The notes: a model not told the origin generated them from the sequence alone. A stretch of DNA of 64,000 bases from Trebonia kvetii (GCF_007827045.1 NZ_RPFW01000001.1:1092519-1156518), one strand, 5' to 3'. Shown: positions 16,892 through 26,369, counted from the first letter of the stretch. Numbers and translations: made by a program.

Positions 16892-17884
16892 ATGAAACTC
16901 GCTCTCTACCTGCCGAACTTCCGCGACCACGTAACCGTCAAGGAACTCGAAGACCTCACCAGCCTCGCCGAGGAGCTCGACTTCGACTCCGTCTGGACGC
17001 TCGACCGGATCGTCGTGCCGGAAATCTCCGATAGCCAGGGGCTCCAGTACTCGTTCGGCATGATCGCCGAATTCCCGAAGGCGCTGCCGGTGTCCTCCCG
17101 CGGCCAGTGGTACCAGGGCTGGCCGCTGATCCCGTGGCTCGCCGCGAAGACGAGCAAGGTGCGGATCGGCATGAGCATCTGCGACACGCCGTACCGCTCG
17201 CCGGGCGTGCTCGCCGCGGAGCTCGCCACGGTGGACCACCTCTCCGGCGGCCGGCTCAACGTGGGCATCGGCTCCGGCTGGATGCCCGAGGAGTTCGCGG
17301 CGGCCAGTGCCTCGCACATCTTCCCCAAGCGGCACACGCACGTGCGCGAGACGATCGAGATCATGCAGGGCATCTGGACGAACGAGCTGTTCGAGTACCA
17401 CGGCGAGTTCGCGGACTTCGACCGGTGCGGTTTCGGGTGGAAGCCGGTGCAGCACCCGCACCCGCCGATCTTCTTCAGCGGGCTGAAGGATCCGGCTCGC
17501 TCGGCACGCCGGATCTCCAAGTACGGGCTGTCGGGCTGGATCGGCATCCAGGATTCGCCCGAGGAACTCCAGCAGTGGCGCGGCGCCATCAAGGAAGAGC
17601 TCGAAAAGCTGGAAAGCTCGCGCTCGATCGACGATCTCGAGATCTGCAGCATGATCTGGTTCGTGATCACGGACACAGAGACCGATCAGGCGCCGATGGG
17701 CAAGGGCAGCAACCTGCTGGCGGGAACCGCCGCGCAGATCACCGACAAGCTCAAGCGCTACAAGGAGGCCGGGCTGACGATGCCGCTGCTGTGGCCGCCG
17801 TTCCAGGACGTGCCCGTCGCCAAGACCCTCGACGATCTCAAGCGGCTGAAGGAAGAGATCATGCCGAAGGTCGAGGCTGCGTAA
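16892..17884 (+). CDS. LLM-class flavin/F420-dependent oxidoreductase
   Basis: A 330-residue TIM-barrel protein of the luciferase-like monooxygenase superfamily, cytosolic, binding F420 or FMN. Signatures: MKLALYLPNF at the first strand, LAEELDFDSVWTLDRIVV, RIGMSICDTPYRSPGVLAAE, the phosphate-binding GGRLNVGIGSGWMPEEF, and PIFFSG in the late barrel. The C-terminus (TAAQITDKLKRYKEAGLT) is standard. AGGAGG lies 8 bp before the ATG. It could share a transcript with the ferredoxin reductase. The substrate is not predictable. Confidence 0.9.
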   Translation: MKLALYLPNFRDHVTVKELEDLTSLAEELDFDSVWTLDRIVVPEISDSQGLQYSFGMIAEFPKALPVSSRGQWYQGWPLIPWLAAKTSKVRIGMSICDTPYRSPGVLAAELATVDHLSGGRLNVGIGSGWMPEEFAAASASHIFPKRHTHVRETIEIMQGIWTNELFEYHGEFADFDRCGFGWKPVQHPHPPIFFSGLKDPARSARRISKYGLSGWIGIQDSPEELQQWRGAIKEELEKLESSRSIDDLEICSMIWFVITDTETDQAPMGKGSNLLAGTAAQITDKLKRYKEAGLTMPLLWPPFQDVPVAKTLDDLKRLKEEIMPKVEAA

Positions 17885-17893
17885 CGGCACTGG

Positions 17894-18844
17894 CTAGGCA
17901 GGCAGTGCGTGACCGGGGCGGACGACGTTCGCCAGCGGCTGGCCGGCCGCGAACCGGGTCAGCTGCGCGGCGATCAGCCGGTCCGCCCTGGGCGTGAACG
18001 CCGAACTCGCGCCGCCGACGTGCGGCGAGATCAGCACTCCTGGCGCGTGCCACAGCGGGTGGCCGACGGGCAGCGGCTCGGGGTCCGTCACGTCGAGCGC
18101 GGCAGTGATCCGCCTGGCCGACAGCTCGGCGAGCAGGGCCGCGGTGTCCACCAGCTTGCCGCGCGCCACGTTGACCAGCAGTGCGCCGTCCGGCAGCAGG
18201 CCGAGCTCGCGCGCGCCGAACATGCCCTCGGTCTGCGGCGTGTGCGGTGCGACCACGAAGACGACGTCCGCCTCCGGTAGCAGACCGTGCAGGTCGCCGA
18301 CCGGGTGAACCAGCGGCGGTCCGCTCCGGCCGCGCCCGGACACCCGGGTGACCGAGGCGACCTCGAAGCCCTGCAGGCGGGCCTCGATGGCCGCCCCGAT
18401 GCGCCCGTAACCCACGATCAGCACCCGCTGGTCGGCGAGGGCCCTGCCGGGCCGCTGGCCCCAGGTGCCGGTGACTTGATCGCGGGCGAACCAGTCCAGG
18501 TGCCGGCCGCTCGCCAGGGCCAGGGCTACCGCCAGCTCCGCGGTGCTTGTGTCATGCAGCCCGGCCGCGTTGCACAGCGTCACCTGGTCGGGCAGCAGCG
18601 GCAGCACGTCCTCGTAGCCCGCCGTGAGCGTCTGCACGACCTCGAGCCGCGGCATCTGCCCGACCTTATCAAGGACGGAGGTGCCCTTCATGTAGGGCAG
18701 CACGTAGAAGGCGACCTCGTCGGCGGTAGCGGGGAAGTCGTCTCCGTCGGCCCGGTAGAAGTCGAGATCAAGACCGTCGGGGATGCCCCCGAGCCGACCT
18801 TCCGCTTCGGCACGGCTAGCGTAAGGAACCCAGGCCACTGGCAC
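17894..18844 (-). CDS. D-isomer 2-hydroxyacid dehydrogenase
   Basis: A 316-residue NAD-dependent dehydrogenase of the SerA/GhrB superfamily. The Rossmann loop is VLIVGYGRIGAAIEARL. Catalytic residues are all present: Arg in LLVNVARGKLVD, Glu in DVTDPEPLPVGHPLW, and His in LISPHVGGASSAF. An N-terminal substrate domain contains LPYMKGTSVLDK and LTAGYEDVLP. It should interconvert a 2-hydroxy acid and its 2-oxo acid; the specificity is unknown. It is convergent with the LLM oxidoreductase: a small GCACTG/CAGTGC hairpin (17887-17908) covers the junction and could help terminate transcription. It lies 18 bp downstream of the SARP-type gene on the same strand. Confidence 0.9.
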   Translation of the reverse strand: MPVAWVPYASRAEAEGRLGGIPDGLDLDFYRADGDDFPATADEVAFYVLPYMKGTSVLDKVGQMPRLEVVQTLTAGYEDVLPLLPDQVTLCNAAGLHDTSTAELAVALALASGRHLDWFARDQVTGTWGQRPGRALADQRVLIVGYGRIGAAIEARLQGFEVASVTRVSGRGRSGPPLVHPVGDLHGLLPEADVVFVVAPHTPQTEGMFGARELGLLPDGALLVNVARGKLVDTAALLAELSARRITAALDVTDPEPLPVGHPLWHAPGVLISPHVGGASSAFTPRADRLIAAQLTRFAAGQPLANVVRPGHALPA

Positions 18845-18862
18845 GGTGCGCCCTCCTTCTAG

Positions 18863-21800
18863 TCAGTCGTTCATGCTAGTGGCGGCATCCGGGACGCTCA
18901 TGCGCCGGCCCTGTTCCAGCAGGCCGGCGAGGTCCTGCGCGCCGAGTGAGCTGAGGGCAGCTTCCGTCGCCCGTTCGACATCGGCTCTTTCCTGAGCCGG
19001 GAGCGGCGTCCCAGCTCCCTCACGGACCGATTCCGCGGCGCCAAGCAGAATGGCGGCCCTGCGCGGTTGCCGCCTGGCGGCGGCTACACAGGCCAGCCCC
19101 TCAAGCGCGAGAGCGACGGTGGCTCCGTCCGGCTGGTCCCGCGCAAGCAGCAGGCTCTCCCGGTGGCAGGCTTCCGCCGCGTCCAGGTCACCGCGGAGTT
19201 CCTCCACGTAACCCAGGGACGCCAGCGTGCTGGCCAGCATCGGCGTCCGCGCCGTTTCCCGGTGAAAGGACAGGGCCTCGATGTACAGCTCCCTGGCGCG
19301 TCCTTAGTCGCCCTGGCGGCGGGCCGCCAGGGCGAGGCCGCCGCGGGCGAGTGCGGCGGCGTCCGTGGCGCCCGTGCCCTGCGCCAGGTCCAGGGCCTCC
19401 TTGTGCAGGACCGCCGCCGTCTCGAAGTCGCCCAGCTGCACGTGGAGGTCTCCGAGGTCGGCGAGCAGGAAGGGCACCTCGTCGCGCAGTCCAAGATCCC
19501 TGACGACCCCGAGGGCCTCCTCGAACGCGCTGATCGCAGCCGCGAAGGCGCCGCGGCGACGGGCAAGCACGCCGAGCAGTTCCAGGGACATCGTCTGTCC
19601 CCACGGATCACCCGCCGCTCGGAAGCCGTCAAGGCTTTCCCTGGCCAGCGCCGTGCCGCGCTCGTGCTGAGCCGTGAACGACGTCACGAACCCGTAGAGC
19701 ATGGTGGCTATCGCCATGCCCCAGTCGTCGCCGGCCGTGCCGAAGCCGACTCGGCTCGACTCAAGCAGCTCGCCTGCCTCGCGGACCTCTCCGCGCAGGC
19801 CGACCGCCAGCCCGAGTACCGCTTCGCACAGCGCGAGCCCCCACTGATCGCCGGCCGCCAGGGAAAGCTCGCGGGCCTCTCCCGCTTGCGCGGCCGCCTC
19901 GCCGGTCCTTCCCTCGACGCATCCCAGCATGGCCGGCCAGGTGAGCATCCGCCCCCGGTTGACGGGCGACGTGTCCCGCGCCTTGTCAACCGCCGCCGCG
20001 ATGCGCTGCCTGACCGCGGAACGATGCCTGCCGATCAGCCAGAAGTACGCCAGGGCGCTGGCGAAGCGCACAGCGGCGTCTGGATCGTGGCGGAACGCCC
20101 AGTCCATGGCGAGGCTGAGATTGTCACGCTCGGACTCAAGCGTGCGCAGCCACGTCGCCTGCCCGGGGCCGCGGAGCATCGGCTCCGCCCGTTCGGCCAG
20201 CCGCAGGAAGCACTCCGCGTGCCTGCCCCGGAGTTCCGCTGCTTCCGCTGACTCCTCGAGACGCTCTGCTCCTTAGCGGCGCAGCGTCTCGAGCATGCGA
20301 AACCGCGCCTGCCCGCGGTCCTCGGAGCTGACAAGGGACTGATCGACCAGGCGGGAAAGCGATTCGAGCACGGTCGCCGTCCCGGCGCCCTTGTCCTGGC
20401 ACACCTCCTCGGCGGCCTCCAGGGTGAAGCCGCCCGCGAACACCGACAGCCGGGCGAAGAGCTCCCGCTCCGGCTCCGCCAGCAGGCGGTAGCTCCAGTC
20501 GATCGCCGCGCGCAGCGTCTGATGGCGCGGCAGCACTCCCCGGTTCCCCGAAGTGAGCGTGTCGAAGCTGTCGTCAAGGCGCGCCGCGATCTGTACCGGC
20601 GGCAGGATTCGCACCCGGGCGGCGGCCAGCTCGATCGCCAGCGGTATGCCGTCGAGGCGGCGGCAGATGCGAGACACGGCGGCGGCGGCGCCGTCGTCGA
20701 GCACAAACGCGGGCAGGACGGCGGTGGCACGGTCCGCGAACAACTGCACCGCCTCGGACTGGGCGATCTGTCCGTGAGCCTGTTCCCGCGGTTCCGGTAC
20801 GCCAAGCGGTGGCACCGCGAACAGCGCCTCCCCTGCCACCCCCAGGCGTTCCCTGCTTGTGACGAGGAACCGGGTCATGGGCGCCGATCTGAGGACCCGC
20901 TGTACCACCTGCGCGCACGCCTCGATCAGGTGCTCGCAGTTGTCGAGCACGATAAGCATGTCCTTGCCGCGCAGGTAGCCGATGATCTTGTCCAGGAGCG
21001 GTCGCTGGGCCTGCCCGGCCACGCCGAGCGACGAGCTTTCCCCAATACCGAGGGCCGCTGCCAGGGCATCGAGGACCGTCGCGGGGTCGGTGACGGCCTC
21101 AAGTTCCACCAGCCAGGCACCGTCGGGGAAGGACTCTTGCAGAGTCGTCGCCAGTTCAGTGGCCAGCCTGGTCTTGCCGGTGCCGCCGGGCCCCGTCAGC
21201 GTCACCAGGCGTGACCCGCGCAGCAGGCGTTCCGCGCCTGCCAGTTCGGCGTGCCGTTCGACGAAGCTCGTCGCCGGGACCGGCAGGTTGCCCTGGGACG
21301 GTGACCTTTCTTCCGGCGCCGCCATGAGGGACATGAGGGAAGCGTCCTGCAGCAGGATCCGCTGGTGCAGTTCGCGCAGCTCAGGACCGGGATCGACGCC
21401 AAGCTCCTCCGCGAGGACGCCGCGGCCTTCCTGGAAGACGCACAGTGCGTCGCCCTGTCGGCCCGACCGGTACAGGGCAAGCATCAGCTGGACGCGCAGC
21501 CGCTCCCGCAGCGGATTGCCGGCCACGAGCGCGCTCAGCTCCCCGACGAGCCCGGCGTCCCTGCCGAGCGCTAGCTCCGCTTCCGCCTTCAACTCGATGG
21601 CGCGGAGCCGTTCCTCTTCGAGTCGGCCGATCTCGTTCCGCGCGAATCCCGCCGCCGCGAACTCGGTGAGCGCCGCGCCGCGCCACAGGCCGAGCGCCTC
21701 CTCAAGCAGCGCAAGCGCGCGCGGCTTGTCGCCGGGCCCGGCCTGCCTGGCTTCCGCCACCAGCCGGCCGAACCTTCCGGCATCCACCTCTTCCTGGCGT

Positions 21801-22078
21801 ACGTCGAGCAGGTAGCCGGGCCTTCTGGTGACGAGGGGGCCCGGGCCGTCGGGGACCTCCAGGGCCTTGCGGACCCGGGACACCACGACCTGCAAGGCGT
21901 TCGCCGGGTTGCCGGGTACGTCGCCGCCCCACAGTTCCTCGATCAGCCGGTCGCCGGAGACAACCTTGCCGGCGTGAATCACCAGGATGGCCAGGAGCGC
22001 GCGTTCCCTGCTTCCGCTGACGTGCAGCTGGCGGCTGCCCTGCACGACTTCCAGCGGCCCGAGGACCCGGAACTCCAT
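18863..22078 (-). pseudogene. SARP/BTAD-NB-ARC-TPR transcriptional regulator split by two in-frame TAA codons
   Basis: In a single frame of 1071 codons this encodes an AfsR-like activator. It has an OmpR-type winged helix (1-95, SGSRERALLAILVIHAG, LQVVVSRVRKAL), a bacterial transcriptional activation domain (about 96-245, ELGVDPGPELRELHQ), an NB-ARC ATPase (P-loop GPGGTGKTRL at 296-305, Walker B MLIVLDNCEHL), and a long TPR-type helical C-terminus. The frame is interrupted only by TAA at 20273-20275 (after MLETLRR) and TAA at 19304-19306 (after RRQGD). At both places the family has, or tolerates, tyrosine. No frameshift accompanies them. As read, a 601-residue protein without TPRs would be made. 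TAA is the normal stop of other genes here, so recoding is unlikely; recent inactivation or sequence error fits better. Confidence 0.88.
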
Positions 22079-22187
22079 GCCATGAACAGTAGCGCCTGAC
22101 CATTGCGGACAGCGTTATGAAAGGCCCTCGAAAGGCCTGCCCTGGACTCTTGCACCGAAGGCACCGTGCAGTTCCAGGGAGACACAG

Positions 22188-22910
22188 ATGGATTCGCTCA
22201 GGAAGACCGCGCTCGTCACAGGCGTGCTTTACCTCGTCACCTTCATTACCTCGATTCCCGCGCTCATCCTCTACGGGCCCGTGCTCAACGACACCCACTA
22301 CATCCTCGGCTCAGGCGCCGACACCCGCGTATTCGCGGGCGCGTTCCTGGAGATACTCCTCGCCATCGCGGGCATCGGGACAGCCGTCGCGATCTTCCCC
22401 GTCGTCAAGCGGCAGAACGAGGGCATCGCCCTTGGCTTCGTCGCCGCTCGGATCGTCGAGTCCACGATCATCGCCGTCGGCATCATCAGCCTGCTGGCGG
22501 TCGTCACGATGCGGCGGGACTTCGCGGGCAGCGGCGGCACCGACGCGGGCACCTTCGTCATCGCCGGCAAGGCGCTCGTCGCCGTGCACAAGTGGACGTT
22601 CCTGCTCGGGTCCGGCTACTGCGCCGGAATCGAAAGCGGGCTGATGCTCGGCTACCTGATGTACCGGTCTGGCCTTGTGCCACGGCCGATCGCCGTGCTC
22701 GGCCTGGCCGGCGGCAGCCTCGCCTTCGTCGCGGCGACCGCGGAACTGTTCGGGGTGTTCTCGCAGGTGTCCCCGGCAGCGTTCCTCCTGGTACTGCCCG
22801 AGGCCCTCTTCGAGTTCTCGATCGGGATCTGGCTCACGTTCAAGGGCTTCCGGCCATCTCCCATCACCGCGGCCGTTACCTCGGCTACGGTCGCGGAGCT
22901 ACGGGGGTGA
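22188..22910 (+). CDS. DUF4386 membrane protein
   Basis: A 240-residue protein with six hydrophobic segments and the start typical of DUF4386 proteins: a short basic N-terminus, then TALVTGVLYLVTFITSIPAL. Later elements, AVHKWTFLLGSGYCAGIESGLMLGYLMYRS and LVPRPIAVLGLAGG, also match. The family has no known function. It is divergent from the SARP-type regulator, with 109 bp between their starts. Its 3' end overlaps the remnant of the convergent amidase. Confidence 0.88.
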   Translation: MDSLRKTALVTGVLYLVTFITSIPALILYGPVLNDTHYILGSGADTRVFAGAFLEILLAIAGIGTAVAIFPVVKRQNEGIALGFVAARIVESTIIAVGIISLLAVVTMRRDFAGSGGTDAGTFVIAGKALVAVHKWTFLLGSGYCAGIESGLMLGYLMYRSGLVPRPIAVLGLAGGSLAFVAATAELFGVFSQVSPAAFLLVLPEALFEFSIGIWLTFKGFRPSPITAAVTSATVAELRG

Positions 22911-23625
22911 GCGGCCCGGTGCGTTCCTCGATGGCCGCAGCGGCGTCCAGGCACAGGTCCTCGCGGAACCGCGGCCCGCGCGTCCCGCATCCAGGCATGC
23001 CAGGCGTGCGCGATCGCCGCCCGCTCCATCATCGGGTCGAACGCCGGGCTGCCGGAGGCAGCCGTCCATGCTGGCTCGAACAGCTCCCAGAACCGGGCGA
23101 ACTCCCCTGGCGCCACCGTTTCCACCGGCGGCGGGCCACCGCGGCGGCGTCCCCGCCGGTTGACCCGCCTGGCGTGCGCTGCGCCGACCATGGGTTGCGG
23201 GTGGCGCCGCGCAGCGCGCTTGTCGTATGCCAGCGCATCCCGAACTCCGGCATGTTCCCCCGGCCGACCGGGATCGCCCCGGCCGCGCGGAGCTCGCCGA
23301 TATGCGGCGCGTCCCGCCGCGCGACCGCAGCGGCCAGTGCGGCAATCCCCTGCGTCGTCGGCGACCCGGCCACGTCGATGTTCTCCTTGACCGTCATCGG
23401 CACCCCGCACAGCGGCCCAGGGTCCTCACCGCGCCGCAGCGCGGTGTCGGCCGCGTCGCCGGCCTCGAGTGCCTGCCGGTCAAGCACGGCGGTGACCGCG
23501 TTCACCGCCGGGTTCACCTGCCCGATCCTGTCCAGGTGCGCTTGCACCACCTCACGGGCCGAGACCTCCCGCCGGCCCACCAGCCGGGCCAGATCGGACG
23601 CCGCTAGCGCCCACAGCTCCGTCAT
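22885..23625 (-). pseudogene. Amidase (amidase-signature family), heavily decayed
   Basis: The first part (23625 down to about 23125) is a normal amidase N-terminus: ARLVGRREVSAREVVQAHL, CGVPMTVKENIDVAGSPTTQG with the catalytic Lys, and GGSTGGDAAAVA with the structural cis-Ser. The nucleophile segment (DIGGSIR type) and most of the core are missing. A short piece of the later region (ERAAIAHAWHAWMRD) follows in a second frame. The true C-terminus (RFREDLCLDAAAAIEERTGP) appears in a third frame near 22915-22985. The total is about 740 bp against roughly 1.4 kb for a full gene. Two deletions with frame changes make it clearly non-functional. Confidence 0.8.
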
Positions 23626-23790
23626 CGCGTTCCCTCCGCTCGCGGTTCCTCGGAAATCTATGGCGGGAGATCCGGAAGAAACAGTCTTGTTCTTCTTGCC
23701 GCCGTCAGCCGCCCGGCATCCGGGCAGTTAAATGCAGTTGGCGGAGTTGCGGCCGGGGTTAGCGGTGGGAGTCTCGAGGCAGGCTGCGGT

Positions 23791-24303
23791 TCACCATGCC
23801 CAGGACGGACCGGTGAGATCCTGCTCCGGTCCGGGGCCGGCGGTGTGGACTAGTTCGCGGGCGACGCTGGCGATGAACTCCCGCGACGCCTCCATGAGCT
23901 CGAGCCTGACCTGCTCGCGGGCGTCCGCGGTCAGGGCACCTGGCGGCCGCGGGCAGGCTCCGGCCAGAGTCAGCGCGCTATGTCCGTGTTCCGTTGCGTG
24001 GGCCAGGGTGATGTTGCCGTCCAACTGGACGGTGAACTCGTCGCCCGGCTCCATTGGTTCCCAGGTGACCGGAAGAACAATGCGGTCCGGTGCAGGGGCC
24101 GCCATGGCGCCGAACATGACCGCCACCAGTCCCGCTCCGCCGTCTGCGCGTGGCCCGGGCAGCCCTCTCCCGGCGGGATGCTGGGCGTATGCCGCCCGTC
24201 GCTGCGGAAGGCTCATGATCCAGCTGGCCCCGGCCAGGCCGGCCAGCTTGTCACGCGCGGCATCCATCCCCATGTCCAGTATGATCTTCGCGCCTGTCAT
24301 CAT
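23791..24303 (-). CDS. Hypothetical protein
   Basis: I do not recognise a family. About 170 residues starting at one of two adjacent ATGs (24303/24300). It has a C-terminal stretch with beta-like and acidic character (RIVLPVTWEPMEPGDEFTVQ, LDGNITLAHATEHGHSAL) and a final amphipathic helix (EQVRLELMEASREFIASVAREL). The frame is open to 24579, but that extension overlaps the PNPOx-like gene on the same strand and has poor composition, so it is excluded. It could be co-transcribed with the PNPOx-like gene upstream. The start is uncertain and the gene itself is moderately supported. Confidence 0.5.
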   Translation of the reverse strand: MMTGAKIILDMGMDAARDKLAGLAGASWIMSLPQRRAAYAQHPAGRGLPGPRADGGAGLVAVMFGAMAAPAPDRIVLPVTWEPMEPGDEFTVQLDGNITLAHATEHGHSALTLAGACPRPPGALTADAREQVRLELMEASREFIASVARELVHTAGPGPEQDLTGPSWAW

Positions 24304-24364
24304 GCAGTCAGCACAGCATTCCGCCCGGCCGCGCGGCAGAGGCATAGGTCCCCGGGGCAGGGGT

Positions 24365-24784
24365 CTACGGCCCCAGCCGGCGCCCGGTGATGCGGACCGG
24401 GGTGATCCGTACCCATACGTCGCGGGCGCCATCTGCCCAGGGCTCCAGGCGAGTCTCCCGCTCAAGGCTCTGCACCTCGCGCTCACCCGAGACCACGTGC
24501 ACGCGGCCCTGTACCAGTACACTCCAGCCTTCGCGGCTCGCCTCGTCAATGCGGTCCGCCTCGAAGCTGGCCGGGCCATTGGCTTGGGCCGCGAGCAGCG
24601 TGTCCGGTGCGGTGCGGAAGACGACGGTCTTCGCCGCGATAGCGTAGTTGACCGGCAGCATCACGATCCCCTCGGCAGACATAACCCCTACGCGGCCGAC
24701 GCCGCCGGGCTCAAGCAGGTCGAGGCACTCCCCAGGGCTGAGGGCCCGCAGTTTCCGGACTGTCCGGGTAGTCATCTGCCCCAC
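24365..24784 (-). CDS. Pyridoxamine 5'-phosphate oxidase-like (split-barrel flavin) protein
   Basis: A 139-residue split beta-barrel protein that probably binds FMN, F420 or haem. Features are the N-terminal LSPGECLDLLEPGGVGRVGV, typical of short actinobacterial members, then IVMLPVNYAIAAKTVVFRT (the dimer/cofactor strand) and GWSVLVQGRVHVVS. It is a small stand-alone domain, not full PdxH, so vitamin B6 synthesis is unlikely. ATG 24784 or the nearby ATG at 24772 could start it. The substrate is unknown. Confidence 0.85.
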   Translation of the reverse strand: MGQMTTRTVRKLRALSPGECLDLLEPGGVGRVGVMSAEGIVMLPVNYAIAAKTVVFRTAPDTLLAAQANGPASFEADRIDEASREGWSVLVQGRVHVVSGEREVQSLERETRLEPWADGARDVWVRITPVRITGRRLGP

Positions 24785-24973
24785 CTCCGTTGCCGACGCC
24801 GATGCTCACAACTCAGCGTGGCGCGCGGGCCCTGGCGGGCGCTGCGGCCAGAGGTCCCGCCTAGCCGTGCCGTCCCGAATGACCAAGGTCAGTGGGCGGC
24901 GATGTCCGCCGCCTTGACCCTGTTCGAGGCGGCGAGCTACGTTGACTTCGCCTGACGAGCAAGGAGGCTGCTG

Positions 24974-25852
24974 ATGGCGCTGAAGATCATGCCGCACGGT
25001 CGGCTGCAGGAATGGGTCGCCGAGGAAAAGGGCTATTTCGCGGCCGAGGGGCTCGAGTACAGCTTCGTGATCACCGGCGACTACGGCGTCGGCGCCGGCG
25101 CCGTCCGGCGGGACGACGGCGGAGAGATCAAGACCGGCGCGTTCGAGACGTTCGGCGCGGGCCGCGACGGCGCCGATGTCAGCTGTGCCTGCCACTGGGC
25201 CACGAACACCGCCGCGCGCGAGCGGAGCGGCCAGCTGGTGACCACCGCCTACTCGGTGGCGCCGTGCGCGATCGTGGTGCCGCCCGAGTCGCCGGCCCGC
25301 CGTCCCGAGGACCTAGCCGGGGTGCCCATCGGGGTGGGCTATCACTCCGGCAGCCACTTCGCCGCCGTGCAGGCACTCGAGGATGTGCTCGCACCTGGCG
25401 ACATGAAGCTCACCTTCCAGGGTCCGCCCAACGAGCGCCTCGACACGCTGCTCGAGCGGCGAGTGCCCGCGGCTGTCGTGTGGGGCGTACCCCTCTACAT
25501 CGCCGAGGCCTTCGGGTTCCGCAAGGTCATCGACGCCACGTTCATGATCGGATTCCTGGTCTCCGGCACCGGCGCGAGCAAGGCCGACGTGGACAAGTAC
25601 CTCGCCGCCCTGCGGCGGGCGCAGATGGACATCGACATCCACCCGGAGCAGTACAAGCACTACCACCTGCGGTCCGTGCCAGAGAAATACCGGGACCAGG
25701 TCGACGTGCGGGCGTTCGGCACCGGTGAGCGCATCGTGTTCCTGCCATACACCAGGGAAGTCTTCGCCGAGACCCAGCAGTGGATCGAGTCGCACGAACT
25801 CTTCGACGGCGCATCCGCACTGCTCGGCTACGACGAGGCCGCCCTCGCCTGA
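24974..25852 (+). CDS. Cytosolic NMT1/SsuA-like solute-binding-fold protein, orphan
   Basis: A 292-residue protein with the periplasmic-binding-protein type II fold of the NitT/TauT/THI5 group: HGRLQEWVAEEKGYFAAEGL, then DLAGVPIGVGYHSGSHFAAVQALE and RRVPAAVVWGVPLYIAEAFG. Unlike transporter subunits it has no signal peptide or lipobox, and no ABC permease or ATPase gene is nearby. Several enzymes use this fold without a transporter, including THI5-type pyrimidine synthases and some decarboxylases, so an enzymatic or ligand-sensing role is possible. A GGAGG site precedes the ATG at 24974. The family call is sound; the role is open. Confidence 0.8.
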   Translation: MALKIMPHGRLQEWVAEEKGYFAAEGLEYSFVITGDYGVGAGAVRRDDGGEIKTGAFETFGAGRDGADVSCACHWATNTAARERSGQLVTTAYSVAPCAIVVPPESPARRPEDLAGVPIGVGYHSGSHFAAVQALEDVLAPGDMKLTFQGPPNERLDTLLERRVPAAVVWGVPLYIAEAFGFRKVIDATFMIGFLVSGTGASKADVDKYLAALRRAQMDIDIHPEQYKHYHLRSVPEKYRDQVDVRAFGTGERIVFLPYTREVFAETQQWIESHELFDGASALLGYDEAALA

Positions 25853-25862
25853 CGCCTGGGCA

Positions 25863-25947
25863 TGATCACGGAACTTCGGATTTCAACGGAACTTTGCTAC
25901 CAGATCTGGGTAGAAAAGCTCCGCCAGGATCAAAAGTTCCGTGATCA
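25863..25947. repeat. 85-bp element with 14-bp terminal inverted repeats (MITE-like)
   Basis: A perfect inverted repeat, TGATCACGGAACTT (25863-25876) and AAGTTCCGTGATCA (25934-25947), bounds an 85-bp element. It contains a second imperfect hairpin, CTACC-AGATCT-GGGTAG (25898-25914), and an internal partial copy of the terminus (GGAACTTT). The dinucleotide CA flanks both ends. It lies between two co-oriented genes and is relatively AT-rich. It could be a miniature inverted-repeat element, a chromosomal palindromic repeat, or a terminator-like hairpin; no poly-T tract is present. Confidence 0.65.
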
Positions 25948-25967
25948 CATTCGATGGGAGGTCTGCC

Positions 25968-26366
25968 ATGGCCACGGTGAGCGTCCGGTACATCGTCTAC
26001 GACGTTGACGCCGCGATCGCGTTCTACACCAAGCACCTGGGCTTTACCGAGGTGATGCATCCCGCCCCCGCCTTCGCGATGCTGTCGCGTGGCGACCTGC
26101 GCCTGGTGCTCAGCGCGCCGGGCGGCGGCCCGGGCGGCGGGCAGGCCATGGCCGATGGCACGATGCCAGCCCCTGGCGGCTGGAACCGGTTCTCCATCGA
26201 GGTCACCGACCTTGAGACGCTCGTCGGGAAGCTGCACGAGAGCGGCGTCCGGTTCCGCAACGACATCGTCAACGGAACTGGCGGCAGGCAGATCATCGCC
26301 GAGGACCCGTCGGGCAACCCCGTCGAGCTGTTCGAGCCGGTCCTTCCCGAGGCGAAGCTCGGGTAA
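25968..26366 (+). CDS. VOC-family (glyoxalase/bleomycin-resistance fold) protein
   Basis: A 132-residue protein with the paired beta-alpha-beta-beta-beta modules of the vicinal oxygen chelate fold: VRYIVYDVDAAIAFYTKHLG, FAMLSRGDLRLVLSAPGGGP, FSIEVTDLETLVGKL, and the C-terminal metal-ligand segment IAEDPSGNPVELFEP, with the conserved Glu. Members bind a metal and open rings, isomerise or sequester toxic molecules. ATG 25968 follows GGGAGG. The in-frame ATG at 25941 lies inside the inverted repeat and is unlikely. Substrate unknown. Confidence 0.88.
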   Translation: MATVSVRYIVYDVDAAIAFYTKHLGFTEVMHPAPAFAMLSRGDLRLVLSAPGGGPGGGQAMADGTMPAPGGWNRFSIEVTDLETLVGKLHESGVRFRNDIVNGTGGRQIIAEDPSGNPVELFEPVLPEAKLG

Positions 26367-26369
26367 GGC

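Noticed and set aside
16811..17890. 359-codon minus-strand frame
   Set aside because: Antisense to the LLM oxidoreductase; no recognisable motifs.
19304..20275. Genetic recoding of TAA as tyrosine
   Set aside because: Several other genes here (LLM oxidoreductase, VOC protein, MpaB-family protein) end in TAA at the expected place, so TAA is a normal stop.
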